This document shows positions 1 through 7,987 of a DNA stretch of 34,638 bases, in pieces. The stretch is from the NCBI GenBank assembly GCA_017480525.1, contig JAFVAM010000001.1, positions 1 through 34,638 of the forward strand. The letters are read 5' to 3'. The first letter of the stretch is position 1. Each line of letters begins with the position of its first letter. The notes under the pieces are model-generated. The model was not told the DNA's origin. It searched no databases and worked only from the letters and a program-made list of their open reading frames with translations. The translations under genes were made by a program, and so were the position numbers. The stretch comes from Bacteroidales bacterium (GTDB lineage: Bacteria > Bacteroidota > Bacteroidia > Bacteroidales > P3).

Positions 1-315
1 ACGCGTTTGCAAAATCTCAAGATTCGGTATCGTGAGATAGAATTGCCTGAAATAGGCCAGATAACGGGCAGAAAATCCGTTGCCGTACTCATGGGTCAGT
101 GCGGCGGCAAGGTTCTTTATCAACTCCTTGCCGTAGGCCGCGCGGCTGTCGCCATGCTGCTCCTCTTCCACTATGCGACGGCCGATGTTCCAATAGGTGG
201 AAATCATTGCTTCGTTGACAGCCGAGTAGGCCGACTGCCGGCCGGCATTGATTATTTCCCTGACGTCTCTGAGGAATGTGCTGTCGCTGCGTTGTAATTC
301 GTCTGCTTCGCTCAT
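1..315 (-). CDS. DUF1016 / YhcG-family PDDEXK nuclease, N-terminal part (cut by window edge)
   Basis: Reading leftward from the ATG at 315-313, 105 codons stay open to the window edge, so only the N-terminus is seen. The translation starts MSEADELQRSDSTFL and contains the pattern of the DUF1016 N-terminal domain: VNEAMISTYWNIGRRIVEEEQ-like residues, then AAYGKELIKNLAAAL, then GFSARYLAYFRQFY. Known members (YhcG) pair this domain with a C-terminal PDDEXK nuclease domain, which would lie outside the window. They are linked to DNA processing and often sit near restriction or other accessory genes. The terminal 60 bases are clearly less GC-rich than the neighbouring genes (about 43% by hand count), which fits an acquired gene. 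Family assignment is by motif memory and the catalytic domain is unseen. Confidence 0.75.
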   Translation of the reverse strand, partial: MSEADELQRSDSTFLRDVREIINAGRQSAYSAVNEAMISTYWNIGRRIVEEEQHGDSRAAYGKELIKNLAAALTHEYGNGFSARYLAYFRQFYLTIPNLEILQTR

Positions 316-437
316 CGGTTGGTGGTGGACTTTGCGTCAAAGGTTTCCTCTATTTCGTTCCATCCCTTTCTGCACAAAGGAGGGAAAGATGGTATTCCTG
401 TAATTGTTTCGGACGAGAAAGACTGTTTTCATGCTAC

Positions 438-899
438 CTACTGCTTCAGTCTGAATACGTATTGCCGCGAGTTCTGGTCGACGGCGAAGAGTTCGTTGCC
501 GTGGCGGGTGACGGTGACGGCGAGGGTGTTCTCGTCCCAGTCGTGGATGGTGCCGGAGCCGCGGTCGCCCTTCATGGTGACGTGGCCCCACACGCGGCCC
601 TGCGCGCCGTCGGTCTCCACATAGATGGTCTCGGCCTTGCCCGCGGCCTTGGCGCCGCCCGTCTTCTGCGGTGTCGCGGCCTTGGCGGCGGAAGCCGTCT
701 GCCGCGGCATGGGGGTTGCGGAGGGCGACGGTCCGTCCGGCGAAGATGTCTCCGACAGGAGCGGCGACACCGCCTCGCCCGCCGCCTCGTCCACCGGCGG
801 CGCCGGCGCCGTGCTGTCGGCCTCGGCGGCCCGTTGTCCACATCCCGCCAGCGTCCACAGCGCCAGGACCACAACCGTCATTATCGTTCCTCGTTTCAT
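438..899 (-). CDS. Small putative lipoprotein of unknown function
   Basis: A 153-residue protein with a lipoprotein signal peptide: a charged start (MKRG), a hydrophobic stretch and a lipobox LAGC with the lipidated cysteine at residue 20. Residues 21 to about 90 are a low-complexity linker rich in Ala, Pro, Ser and Thr. The C-terminal 60 residues look folded (VWGHVTMKGDRGSGTIHDWD, ending in RLKQ) and may form a small beta domain. I do not recognise the family. It lies 22 bases downstream of the nuclease lipoprotein gene on the same strand, so the two are probably co-transcribed. The stop is TAG. The product is probably anchored in the cell envelope. Confidence 0.7.
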   Translation of the reverse strand: MKRGTIMTVVVLALWTLAGCGQRAAEADSTAPAPPVDEAAGEAVSPLLSETSSPDGPSPSATPMPRQTASAAKAATPQKTGGAKAAGKAETIYVETDGAQGRVWGHVTMKGDRGSGTIHDWDENTLAVTVTRHGNELFAVDQNSRQYVFRLKQ

Positions 900-921
900 A
901 TCCTTATCATTTTATATATAG

Positions 922-1701
922 TCATTTCCAATAGCTCCAGTCGAATGCGCCCTCCGCCTCCTCGGGTACCTGCGGGAAGAGGTCGCGTCCCACGACAGCC
1001 TCCACGCTGTCCACGCTGACGGCATAGTGGCGCGGCGCGAAGCCCTGCTCGTTGTTCTCCACGATGAAGCCCACCGTCCTGTAGCCCTGCCCGGTGCTGA
1101 CGGCCAGAGCCTTGAAGAAAGCCTGCGGCACCCACACGGAGGCCCCGCCGATGGTCCGGGGCGTGGCGGCGGTGTCGAAGATGGGGCCGCACACCACCCA
1201 CACGCGTCCGTAGTGCCGCGCCATACGCCGCGTCAACTCCTCAATCTTGCGCCAGGCCTGCGAGTTCATCTCGTGGTTCTGGGGGCAGATGTTGGTGAAA
1301 TAGAAACTCTCCTCCAGCGCCTGGCAGCTCCACTTCATGTCGGCCCTCGGGGCCATGTGGCCCTTGTCGTAGCCGCTGCCCGCATAGTCCTCGCGGCTGG
1401 CCTTGGGGAAACGGACTGCGGGGTCGCGGCTGAAACTGAAGTCGCCGTTGTTCTCGCCCTCCACCTCCTCGGCCGTCAGCTCCCAGGCCACCCAGTCGGG
1501 ACACAGCGTGACATGGTTGTACGAAGCCGTGTAGCCGAGGTGGACCACGAGGTCCTCCGTGTCGCCGTAGTCCGGCAGTTCAAGCCCCTTCGGGGCCGTG
1601 CAGGCGGGAGCCTGCGCCGCGGCGTCCGATGCCCGGAAACATCCGCCCAGCAGCAGCGCCATGGCGGCCATCATGTTGGCGATAAACACCCTTTGTCTCA
1701 T
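922..1701 (-). CDS. DNA/RNA non-specific endonuclease (NUC1 family), lipoprotein
   Basis: A 259-residue member of the beta-beta-alpha-metal endonuclease family. The DRGH-type motif appears as DKGHMAPRAD at residues 112-121, with His115 the expected general base. Asn137 and Asn146 in FTNICPQNHEMNSQAW and Glu154 match the conserved metal-binding and second-motif region. The N-terminus carries a signal with lipobox LGGC (Cys21), so the enzyme is probably a membrane-anchored extracytoplasmic nuclease that degrades nucleic acids for nutrition. The start at 1701 was chosen because it gives a clean signal peptide; an upstream in-frame extension runs into the neighbouring gene and reads as an overlap. 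It lies 52 bases after the metallo-hydrolase gene and 22 before the small lipoprotein, probably as one operon. Confidence 0.9.
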   Translation of the reverse strand: MRQRVFIANMMAAMALLLGGCFRASDAAAQAPACTAPKGLELPDYGDTEDLVVHLGYTASYNHVTLCPDWVAWELTAEEVEGENNGDFSFSRDPAVRFPKASREDYAGSGYDKGHMAPRADMKWSCQALEESFYFTNICPQNHEMNSQAWRKIEELTRRMARHYGRVWVVCGPIFDTAATPRTIGGASVWVPQAFFKALAVSTGQGYRTVGFIVENNEQGFAPRHYAVSVDSVEAVVGRDLFPQVPEEAEGAFDWSYWK

Positions 1702-1753
1702 AGCGTCTGTCTCTTTTCTTCGTCTTTTCCAAACCTTTTTTTTCTTTCGCGCC

Positions 1754-3154
1754 TCACAGCTCCACCTCCTCGCGGAACGCGGGCACGTCGACGTGCTTCC
1801 ATCCGCGCTCGGCGAGGGTCTGTGCGAAGTGCATCTGCGTCTCCTCCTCGCCGTGCACCACGAAGATCCCCTTGAGTTTCTTCTGGTCCTGGCAGGAGAT
1901 GTAGCGGAGCATCTCCTCGTAGTCGGCGTGGCCGGAAAGGGAGTCGATGCGGCGCAACTCGGCGCGCACCTTGTGGCGCTGGCCGAAGATGGAGACCTCC
2001 TCGTCGCCACGCATAATTCTGGCTCCCAGGGTGCTGGGCTCGCAATAGCCCACACAGAGGATGGTCGTCGCGGGGTTCTCTATGTGGTTGGCCAGGTGGT
2101 GCTTCACGCGCCCGGCCTCCATCATGCCGCTGGCGGCGATGATGACGCAGGGCTTGTGCCTGACGTTGAGCTGCTTGCTCTCCATGACGCTCTGTATGTA
2201 GTGCAGGCGGTCGAAGCCGAAGGGATCGGGGTCCGTCTGGCAATAGGCGGCGATTTCGTCGTTGAAGCATTCGGTGTGGAGCTTCATGATATTGGTTGCG
2301 CTGACGCTCAGCGGACTGTCCACGAAGACATCGATGTCCGGCAGCAGGTCCACATGCTCCAGGCGGTCGAGGGCATAGATAATCTCCTGTGCGCGACCGA
2401 TGGCGAAACTGGGGATGATGAGCTTGCCCTTCTTCTTGGTGCAGGTGTCGAGGACAGCCATAAGCAGCTCCTGTTCAGCGTTCTGCAGGCTCTCGTGCAG
2501 GCGGTCGCCGTAGGTGCTTTCCATGATGAGGTAGTCCACCTGGGGGAACGGCTCGGGGTCCTTGAGGATCTGCTTGTCGTAGCGCCCGATGTCGCCCGTG
2601 AAGCCCAGGCGTATCTTGCGGCGTCCGTCCCTGATTTCCAGGTATACAAAGGCCGAGCCGAGGATATGGCCCGCGTCGAAAAACTCCACCGTCACCTCGC
2701 CCTCGATGTTGAACTTCTTGTGGTAGGGCACCGAGATGAAACAGCCCATGCACTGCTGGGCGTCCTGCTCGTCGTAGATAGGCTCCACGGGGTCGAGGCC
2801 TTGCGCCTTGCGCTTCTTGTTGAAGGTGGCGGTGTCCTGCATCTGGATGCGGCCGGCGTCGGCCAGCATGATGGCGCAGAGGTCGCGCGTGGCCGGGGTG
2901 CAGAGCACCGTGCCGCGGAAGCCCAGCTTATAGACGTAGGGGATGAGGCCCGAATGGTCGATATGTGCGTGGGAGAGAATGAGATAGTCAATCTCCGAAG
3001 GGTCGAAGCCCAGGTCGCGGTTCATGGCGTCGGTCTCCAGACCCTTGCCCTGATACATGCCGCAGTCCAGCAGTATCTTCAGCCCGCTCTTGGTGGTTAT
3101 CAGGTGTTTGCTGCCCGTCACTTCGCGGGTGGCACCCATAAATTGCAGTTTCAT
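1754..3154 (-). CDS. MBL-fold beta-CASP metallo-hydrolase with RNA-specificity domain
   Basis: A 466-residue full-length protein. The metallo-beta-lactamase motif SHAHIDHSG is at residues 61-69 (His62, His64, Asp66, His67). Further metal-site and beta-CASP motifs follow: GHILGSAFVYLE, GFTGDIGR, ESTYGDR, and near the C-terminus GMMEAGRVKHHL and SGHADYEEM, whose His is the beta-CASP motif C ligand. This layout matches the exonuclease/RNA-processing group (CPSF73/YSH1-like), expected to be a cytoplasmic zinc-dependent ribonuclease. The exact substrate cannot be read from the sequence. A TATATTTG promoter box lies 27 bases upstream of the start, so this is probably the first gene of an operon with the nuclease and the small lipoprotein. 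Confidence 0.9.
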   Translation of the reverse strand: MKLQFMGATREVTGSKHLITTKSGLKILLDCGMYQGKGLETDAMNRDLGFDPSEIDYLILSHAHIDHSGLIPYVYKLGFRGTVLCTPATRDLCAIMLADAGRIQMQDTATFNKKRKAQGLDPVEPIYDEQDAQQCMGCFISVPYHKKFNIEGEVTVEFFDAGHILGSAFVYLEIRDGRRKIRLGFTGDIGRYDKQILKDPEPFPQVDYLIMESTYGDRLHESLQNAEQELLMAVLDTCTKKKGKLIIPSFAIGRAQEIIYALDRLEHVDLLPDIDVFVDSPLSVSATNIMKLHTECFNDEIAAYCQTDPDPFGFDRLHYIQSVMESKQLNVRHKPCVIIAASGMMEAGRVKHHLANHIENPATTILCVGYCEPSTLGARIMRGDEEVSIFGQRHKVRAELRRIDSLSGHADYEEMLRYISCQDQKKLKGIFVVHGEEETQMHFAQTLAERGWKHVDVPAFREEVEL

Positions 3155-3181
3155 TGTCTTTTATCTTTTATATTGAGAATG

Positions 3182-3189
3182 CAAATATA
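3182..3189 (-). promoter_or_regulatory. Bacteroidota -7 promoter box for the metallo-hydrolase operon
   Basis: On the minus strand this reads TATATTTG, an exact match to the Bacteroidota primary sigma -7 consensus TAnnTTTG, 27 bases upstream of the ATG at 3154. No clear TTTG-type -33 box was found at the usual spacing, so the assignment rests on the -7 box and its position. Confidence 0.5.
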
Positions 3190-3218
3190 CGATTTTTTTT
3201 CCATCCGGTAGAAAAAAG

Positions 3219-4565
3219 TTATTCAACCGACACTTTCGCCACCCCGAAATCGCCCACTCTGACCACGAACAGTCCTGCCGCCGGCAGGGTTGCCGACCAA
3301 AGCGCGCCGGGGGCCGCCGTGCCGTCCACGAGGCGTCCTTCGGAATCGTAAACGCCTATGGGCAAGCCTTCTGCGCCCACCACCGAGAGCGTCCGTCCCC
3401 TCGCATGGGCATGCCACTGCCGCGTCGCCGGACCGTCGATGCCGCTCTGTTCAAAAAAAGCCGTCAGCACCTGCCCGTCCGTCGCCGCCACACGGCGTGG
3501 GTTTTCCCGCGAGCCGTCGTTCCAGCCCGCGAAACGCGCCCCCTCCAACGGCAGGGCGCAGACCTCCACCAGCGTGCCCTCCGGCACCTCGGCGCTGCCC
3601 ACACCGAAGCCCATGGCCTCGTCGGCGGAGACCACCCGCAGACGCACAAGCGGCTGGCGCACAGTGTCGTGCGCCACAAAAGTCACCGTGTCGTGTTCCA
3701 CAACAGTCACCGTGTCGTGCGTCACGACGGTCAACGTGTCGTGCACCTCGGCATAGAGCGTGTCGCGCGGCACAGCGAAGAACATGGCCCAGAGGTTCAT
3801 ATCGCCCATGAGCGTCAGCGGACGGGGATTGCGCATGTCGCCGTCGCTCCAGCAGATGAAAGCGAACCCGTCCGACGGCAAGGCGCTGATGGTCAGCAGG
3901 GTGCCGGTGCCGAAAGAGCCGTCGCCCTCCACAGTGCCGCGCAGCGGGTCGTTGGCCGAGAGGGTGAGCGTGGCCTGGGGGCCGTCATCAGCCACCGAGC
4001 CGAAAGCCGACCAAGGCGCGGCGGCGTAGGCCACCGCCGCGCCTCGCGGCACATGCAACGTGCTGCCACTCAGGTCGTCCTGATAGAAGGCGTATGGCGA
4101 CGTGCCGGGCGGCTCGGTGCCTCCCATCCACACGTCGGACAGCAACGGACAGTTGGCAAAAGCCTGAAGTCCAATGGTGTCCACCGACGGCGGCACCGTG
4201 GCGCTGCGCAGGTGCGAACAGCCGTTGAAGGCGCTGTTGCCTATCCACAGCGCGCCGTCGCCCACGCTGACCGACGTCAGCGCCGTGCATCCGTAGAAGG
4301 CCAGCTGCCCAACGCCGACAACCCGGTAGGCAGTGCCCTCGTGCAGCACACTGGAAGGGATGCGCAACGCGCCCACAGGGCGGTCGAAATTCTGCCACCC
4401 GTTGACGGGCATGGCCGAGGCATTGGGATAGGTCACCTCCACGCCGCCGTTGACAACGCTGAAATAGAGCGTCTGCCCGCTCCCCACGGCCAGAGCGAAA
4501 TCGTAGGCGGCGGCACCCAGCGACGCCACACAGCAGAGCAGAAAAACACAGAGAGTCTTTTTCAT
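3219..4565 (-). CDS. BspA-like leucine-rich-repeat surface protein with T9SS-like C-terminal domain
   Basis: A 448-residue secreted protein. Residues 1-20 are a signal peptide (MKKTLCVFLLCCVASLGAAA). Residues about 65-147 hold BspA-type (LRR_5) repeats such as QLAFYGCTALTSVSV and SAFNGCSHLRSATV. Two similar modules with FxxW-DGxxxNPR signatures (about 196-262 and 308-372) resemble InlB-type B-repeats. They are separated by a four-copy tandem spacer built on HDTVTVV (residues 268-303). The last 70 residues (GRTLSVVGAEGLPIGVYDSE to the C-terminus) resemble the type IX secretion sorting domain of Bacteroidales. The expected role is adhesion or surface display; the ligand is unknown. The start at 4565 was chosen for the signal peptide; an earlier in-frame ATG at 4673 would put 36 unlikely residues in front. 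Confidence 0.85.
   Translation of the reverse strand: MKKTLCVFLLCCVASLGAAAYDFALAVGSGQTLYFSVVNGGVEVTYPNASAMPVNGWQNFDRPVGALRIPSSVLHEGTAYRVVGVGQLAFYGCTALTSVSVGDGALWIGNSAFNGCSHLRSATVPPSVDTIGLQAFANCPLLSDVWMGGTEPPGTSPYAFYQDDLSGSTLHVPRGAAVAYAAAPWSAFGSVADDGPQATLTLSANDPLRGTVEGDGSFGTGTLLTISALPSDGFAFICWSDGDMRNPRPLTLMGDMNLWAMFFAVPRDTLYAEVHDTLTVVTHDTVTVVEHDTVTFVAHDTVRQPLVRLRVVSADEAMGFGVGSAEVPEGTLVEVCALPLEGARFAGWNDGSRENPRRVAATDGQVLTAFFEQSGIDGPATRQWHAHARGRTLSVVGAEGLPIGVYDSEGRLVDGTAAPGALWSATLPAAGLFVVRVGDFGVAKVSVE
3657..3764 (-). repeat. Tandem coding repeat (HDTVTVV-type spacer)
   Basis: Inside the BspA-like gene, four imperfect copies of an eight-residue unit are seen: VHDTLTVV, THDTVTVV, EHDTVTFV and AHDTVRQP. 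At DNA level the minus strand repeats CACGACAC-type blocks every 24 bases. Such repeats form stiff spacers between surface-protein domains and can change copy number by slippage. Confidence 0.8.
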
Positions 4566-4792
4566 CGATGTACATAGAACGCGCACACGAAGAAAAAATT
4601 GCGCCGCAGGCAAAAAAAAGCCCTCTTCCCCTCCTCTCCACCTTCCTGAAATCCAGCATCGAAGAGCGTCCATCTCTTACTCATCGCCTACTCTTCCCCA
4701 TACCATCGGCTTATAAAAATTTTCACAAGTAGGCAATAAATAGTTGGAGACAACGTTATGATAGGTGAATAATAAAAGATAGAACCAACGTT

Positions 4793-5641
4793 ATGGCGAA
4801 ACAATCAGGCAGTTATATGGGCGGCTTCAGCGGACGGCTGGGGCCTGCAGTGGGCTACCAGTGGAACGGGAAATGGTGTCTGCGGGCGCGGCCGCAGGCG
4901 GTACGCAACCCGCGCAGCGAGAAGCAGACGGAGCACCGCGAGATGTTCAAGCGCGAGGTGCAGCTGGCGGCGCAGATGCGCTGGGCTGTGGTGAAGGCGC
5001 TGACCCCCATGGCGCGGGAGGCGGGCATGACCTCCTACAACCTCTTCGTGAGCCTCAACCAGGCGGCCTTCAGCCTTGTCGACGGGGTGTTCACGGTGGA
5101 CTACAGCCGCCTCGTTTTGAGCACCGGCACGGCGGCTCCTGTGGCAATGGAGAGTGCTGAATGCAAGGAGGATGGGATCGTCGAGGTGAAGTTCGACAAG
5201 AACCCCCTCCACCTCGTGGCGGGCGCACACGACAGCGTCTACCTCTACGCCTACTGCCCTGCGGCGGAGCGCGGCTACCTGGCGGCGCCGGTCTACCGCA
5301 ACGCCAAGCGCATGGCGGCGGTGCTGCCCGAGTCCTTCGAGGGGCAGCGGGTGGAGCTCTACCTCATGGTGGAGGACGGCCGCGGACGGTGGTCGGAGAC
5401 AGCCTACGGCGGCAGCCTCACGCTGGTGCCGCAGCGCGGGGACACCGCTTCATCCTCCGCATCAACTTCCACACCTCAACCACAAGAGCATCAGGAAACA
5501 GACATGCCTATGTTGAAGGAAAGCACGAAGCCCTCCGCAGAGACTGCGGCGGCCTCGGCACCACCCACGGAGAGCCTCCGCAGCGAGGCCCCGAAGCCGC
5601 CGGAAGGCAGCGGGGTGCAGCTCGGCCTCTTCGGGTTCTGA
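4793..5641 (+). CDS. DUF6266 family protein
   Basis: A 282-residue protein without a signal peptide. The N-terminus (GGFSGRLGPAVGYQWNGKW, then the LRARP region and RNPRSEKQTEHREMFKREV) matches the Bacteroidota-specific DUF6266 family: a Gly-rich start, one W-x-G-K-W block, then a Q/R-rich helix. The middle (about 120-215) looks like a beta-rich domain (VEVKFDKNP, DSVYLYAYCPAAERGY, RVELYLMVEDGRGRWSETAY). The last 65 residues are a disordered Ser/Thr/Pro/Glu tail ending in QLGLFGF. The function of the family is unknown to me. The gene stands alone, divergent from the BspA-like gene (227 bases) and 220 bases before yidC. The sequence CAACGTTATG around the start codon (4786-4795) is duplicated at 4751-4760. 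Confidence 0.8.
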   Translation: MAKQSGSYMGGFSGRLGPAVGYQWNGKWCLRARPQAVRNPRSEKQTEHREMFKREVQLAAQMRWAVVKALTPMAREAGMTSYNLFVSLNQAAFSLVDGVFTVDYSRLVLSTGTAAPVAMESAECKEDGIVEVKFDKNPLHLVAGAHDSVYLYAYCPAAERGYLAAPVYRNAKRMAAVLPESFEGQRVELYLMVEDGRGRWSETAYGGSLTLVPQRGDTASSSASTSTPQPQEHQETDMPMLKESTKPSAETAAASAPPTESLRSEAPKPPEGSGVQLGLFGF

Positions 5642-5753
5642 CACCCCTCCGGCAGGCTCCGACATCGGTGCCAATGCCGCCGCCACAGACGGACGCCTGC
5701 GGACGAAAAGAAGTTTTTTTCATGTTTTCCGCGCACAATTCGGGATTTTTGCG

Positions 5754-5761
5754 TAACTTTG
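5754..5761 (+). promoter_or_regulatory. Bacteroidota -7 promoter box for yidC
   Basis: The sequence TAACTTTG matches TAnnTTTG exactly and lies 100 bases upstream of the yidC start, implying a 5' leader of roughly 90 bases. No convincing -33 box was seen. Confidence 0.5.
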
Positions 5762-5861
5762 CACTTCCGTTTCCCCGCTCGGAGATGGTATAACTTATTG
5801 TTATATAAAAGAGAACAACAAGAATAATACATAGAACAACATAAGAAAAGAACACAGAAGT

Positions 5862-7253
5862 ATGGATAAAAAGTCGATTATCGGACTGTTTCTGATTTTT
5901 GGAATTTTCGTAGGCTATATGTGGTGGATCAGCCCCTCGGCAGAGGAGCGTGCGCAGATGGAGGCCGAGCGCAAGCACTACCAGGACTCCGTGGCTGCGG
6001 CGAAGCGCGTGGCGGACTCCGTGGCCATGGAGCAGGCACTGCTCGACTCGCTTGTCGCCATCGGCGACACGACGGTGGCCCACGCCGCCGCCCCGATGGC
6101 CGACATGGGGGTGTTCTCCTCGCTGACCGTCGCCGAAGGACGCATCATACCGCTGAAAACCAGCCTCATGAACATCGACTTCAACACCCGTGGCGCGAAG
6201 GTGGACCGCGTGGTGCTGACGGACTATCAGACCTACGACAAGAAACCGCTGGAGTTGGTGTCGCCCGCCGACGACAACTTCAACCTGGCCTTCTCGGTGT
6301 CGCAGAACCGCGAGGTACACACGCGCCTGCTGACCTTCGAGCCATACGTCGACGGCCGTCCGTGGGACGGCGAGGCGCTGACGCTGGAGGCCGGCGACTC
6401 GGCGGTGGTGGCCCTGCGGGCCGACATCGGCGGCAGCCTCGACGACAGCAGCGCCGCCGGGGAGCACTACCTGGAGTTCGTCTACACCGTGCGCGGCGAC
6501 AGCTACGAGGTGGGCTTCGACATCAACTTCGCGGGGCTGAACGACATCATACGCACCAACAACTACCTCGACCTGCAGTGGAGCAGCCGCATGAACCGCC
6601 AGGAGAGGGTGTCCCACGGCAACCGCGGCAAGGGCGGCCGCAACAGCGACCGCGAGCGCTACTACAGCAGCATCTACTACAAGCCGCCGAAGGACGACGT
6701 GGAGAGCCTCTCCATGGGCAGCGACGGCAGCAAGCAGGTGAGGACCCAGATAGACTGGATAGCCTTCAAGCAGCAGTATTTCTGCGCCATCCTGACGTCG
6801 GAAGACGAGCCTTTCGTGAACGCCGACATCGCGGTGAACACCGACGAGAAGGCCGTGAAGGACACCGCCCTGCACTACCTGACGGACATGAAGGCCGTCG
6901 TGGGCCTCCCCTACAGCTCCACGACGACGCAGGCCCACATGGGCTTCTACTTCGGCCCGACGAAGTTCCGCGACCTCAAGGCCATGCACCGCGGTTTCGA
7001 GAAGATGCTGCCCCTCGGATGGACGGTCGTCTCCAAGAGCATCAGCCGCTGGCTCATCATCCCGGCCTTCAACTTCCTGGAGACCTTCCTGACGAACTAC
7101 GGCCTCATCATCATCCTCTTCACGCTGCTCATCCGCCTGGTGCTGCTGCCGCTGGTGTACAAGAGCTACAGGGGCAGCGCCATCATGCGCATCCTCAAGC
7201 CCGAGATGGATGCGCTGAACAAGCGGTTCCCCAAACAGGAGCAGGCCATGTAG
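5862..7253 (+). CDS. yidC: Membrane protein insertase YidC, N-terminal part, ended by an in-frame TAG
   Basis: 463 codons of YidC before an amber codon at 7251-7253. Residues 4-20 form the N-terminal membrane anchor (IIGLFLIFGIFVGYMWW). A long periplasmic domain follows, then the first conserved core helix (NYGLIIILFTLLIRLVLLPLVYK), which carries the conserved hydrophilic-groove Arg. YidC inserts and folds proteins in the inner membrane, alone or with SecYEG, and is essential in bacteria studied. The reading frame continues without shift after the TAG into the rest of YidC (7254-7850). The stop falls in the cytoplasmic loop (QEQAM-stop-KQQAM), where relatives have a charged or polar codon such as GAG or CAG. 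This is a single-base nonsense change, a sequencing error or a readthrough site. With one residue at the TAG, the full protein would be 662 residues, close to family length. Confidence 0.9.
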   Translation: MDKKSIIGLFLIFGIFVGYMWWISPSAEERAQMEAERKHYQDSVAAAKRVADSVAMEQALLDSLVAIGDTTVAHAAAPMADMGVFSSLTVAEGRIIPLKTSLMNIDFNTRGAKVDRVVLTDYQTYDKKPLELVSPADDNFNLAFSVSQNREVHTRLLTFEPYVDGRPWDGEALTLEAGDSAVVALRADIGGSLDDSSAAGEHYLEFVYTVRGDSYEVGFDINFAGLNDIIRTNNYLDLQWSSRMNRQERVSHGNRGKGGRNSDRERYYSSIYYKPPKDDVESLSMGSDGSKQVRTQIDWIAFKQQYFCAILTSEDEPFVNADIAVNTDEKAVKDTALHYLTDMKAVVGLPYSSTTTQAHMGFYFGPTKFRDLKAMHRGFEKMLPLGWTVVSKSISRWLIIPAFNFLETFLTNYGLIIILFTLLIRLVLLPLVYKSYRGSAIMRILKPEMDALNKRFPKQEQAM

Positions 7254-7265
7254 AAGCAGCAGGCC

Positions 7266-7850
7266 ATGATGGCCTTGCAGAAGAGCGCAGGCTACAGCCC
7301 CATGGCGGGCTGCCTGCCGGTGCTCATCCAGATGCCGTTCCTCACGGCCATGTTCATGTTCTTCCCCATAGCCATCGAGTTGAGGCAGAAGCCTTTCCTG
7401 TGGTGCGACGACCTGTCGAACTACGACTCCATCCTCGACTTCGGGTTCAACATCCCGCTCTACGGCGACCATATCTCGCTGTTCTGCCTGCTGATGTTCG
7501 GCATGCAGTTCTTCTACACGTGGTACACCATGCGCGGGCAGAACATGAACGCCGGCATGCCGGGCATGAAGTTCATGATGTATTTCATGCCGTTCATGAT
7601 GCTCTTCATCTTCAACTCGCAGAGCGCGGGACTGAACCTCTACTACCTCATTTCGCTGACCTTCACGATGACGGTGATGATGCTCATCCGCCGATTCACG
7701 AGCGAGAAGAAGGTCCGCGCCCGCATGGCGGCCTACGCCGAGAAGCAGGCTTCCGGCAAAGGCAAGCCCAGGAAGAAGAGCAATTTCCAGAAGCGCCTCG
7801 AGGAACTGCAGAAGCAGGCCGAGGCCATGCAGAAGCAGCAGAGGAGGTAG
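7266..7850 (+). CDS. yidC: Membrane protein insertase YidC, C-terminal part (in frame with the upstream part)
   Basis: This holds the remaining YidC core. Features are the loop MMALQKSAGYSPMAGCLPVL, the helix region MPFLTAMFMFFPIAIELRQ, the sequence HISLFCLLMFGMQFFYTWYT, the PGMKFMMYFMPFMMLFIFNS helix and a Lys/Gln-rich cytoplasmic tail typical of Bacteroidota YidC. The frame is the same as that of 5862-7253, so no frameshift is involved. The first ATG after the amber codon is at 7266; restarting there would give a 194-residue protein without the periplasmic domain and first core helix, unlikely to work alone. The natural end is a TAG at 7848-7850 followed three codons later by TGA. Confidence 0.88.
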   Translation: MMALQKSAGYSPMAGCLPVLIQMPFLTAMFMFFPIAIELRQKPFLWCDDLSNYDSILDFGFNIPLYGDHISLFCLLMFGMQFFYTWYTMRGQNMNAGMPGMKFMMYFMPFMMLFIFNSQSAGLNLYYLISLTFTMTVMMLIRRFTSEKKVRARMAAYAEKQASGKGKPRKKSNFQKRLEELQKQAEAMQKQQRR

Positions 7851-7987
7851 GCGGGGGTGTGAACTTCAAGTGGCTGACGCAAAAAAAAACGGGAGCCACC
7901 TAAATGTCATGACGACGGCATAGCTGCTGGCCCTGGAAGGCGAACAGAACGATGTCCAACATATAGAACTCAAATTTTTTAAATACC

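Noticed and set aside
7251..7253. TAG reassigned to an amino acid in this genome
   Set aside because: Only yidC has an internal TAG. The outer-membrane gene ends at TAG (15107-15105) at its family C-terminus without a nearby second stop, so TAG functions as a normal stop.
5508..7472. Long open reading frame on the minus strand opposite yidC
   Set aside because: It is an antisense shadow of GC-rich codons; its sequence is low-complexity (His, Val, Gln, Arg-rich) and yidC is unmistakable on the other strand.
7870..7899. Possible terminator after yidC (GTGGCT ... AGCCAC)
   Set aside because: The stem is six pairs with an 18-base loop and no T-run follows.
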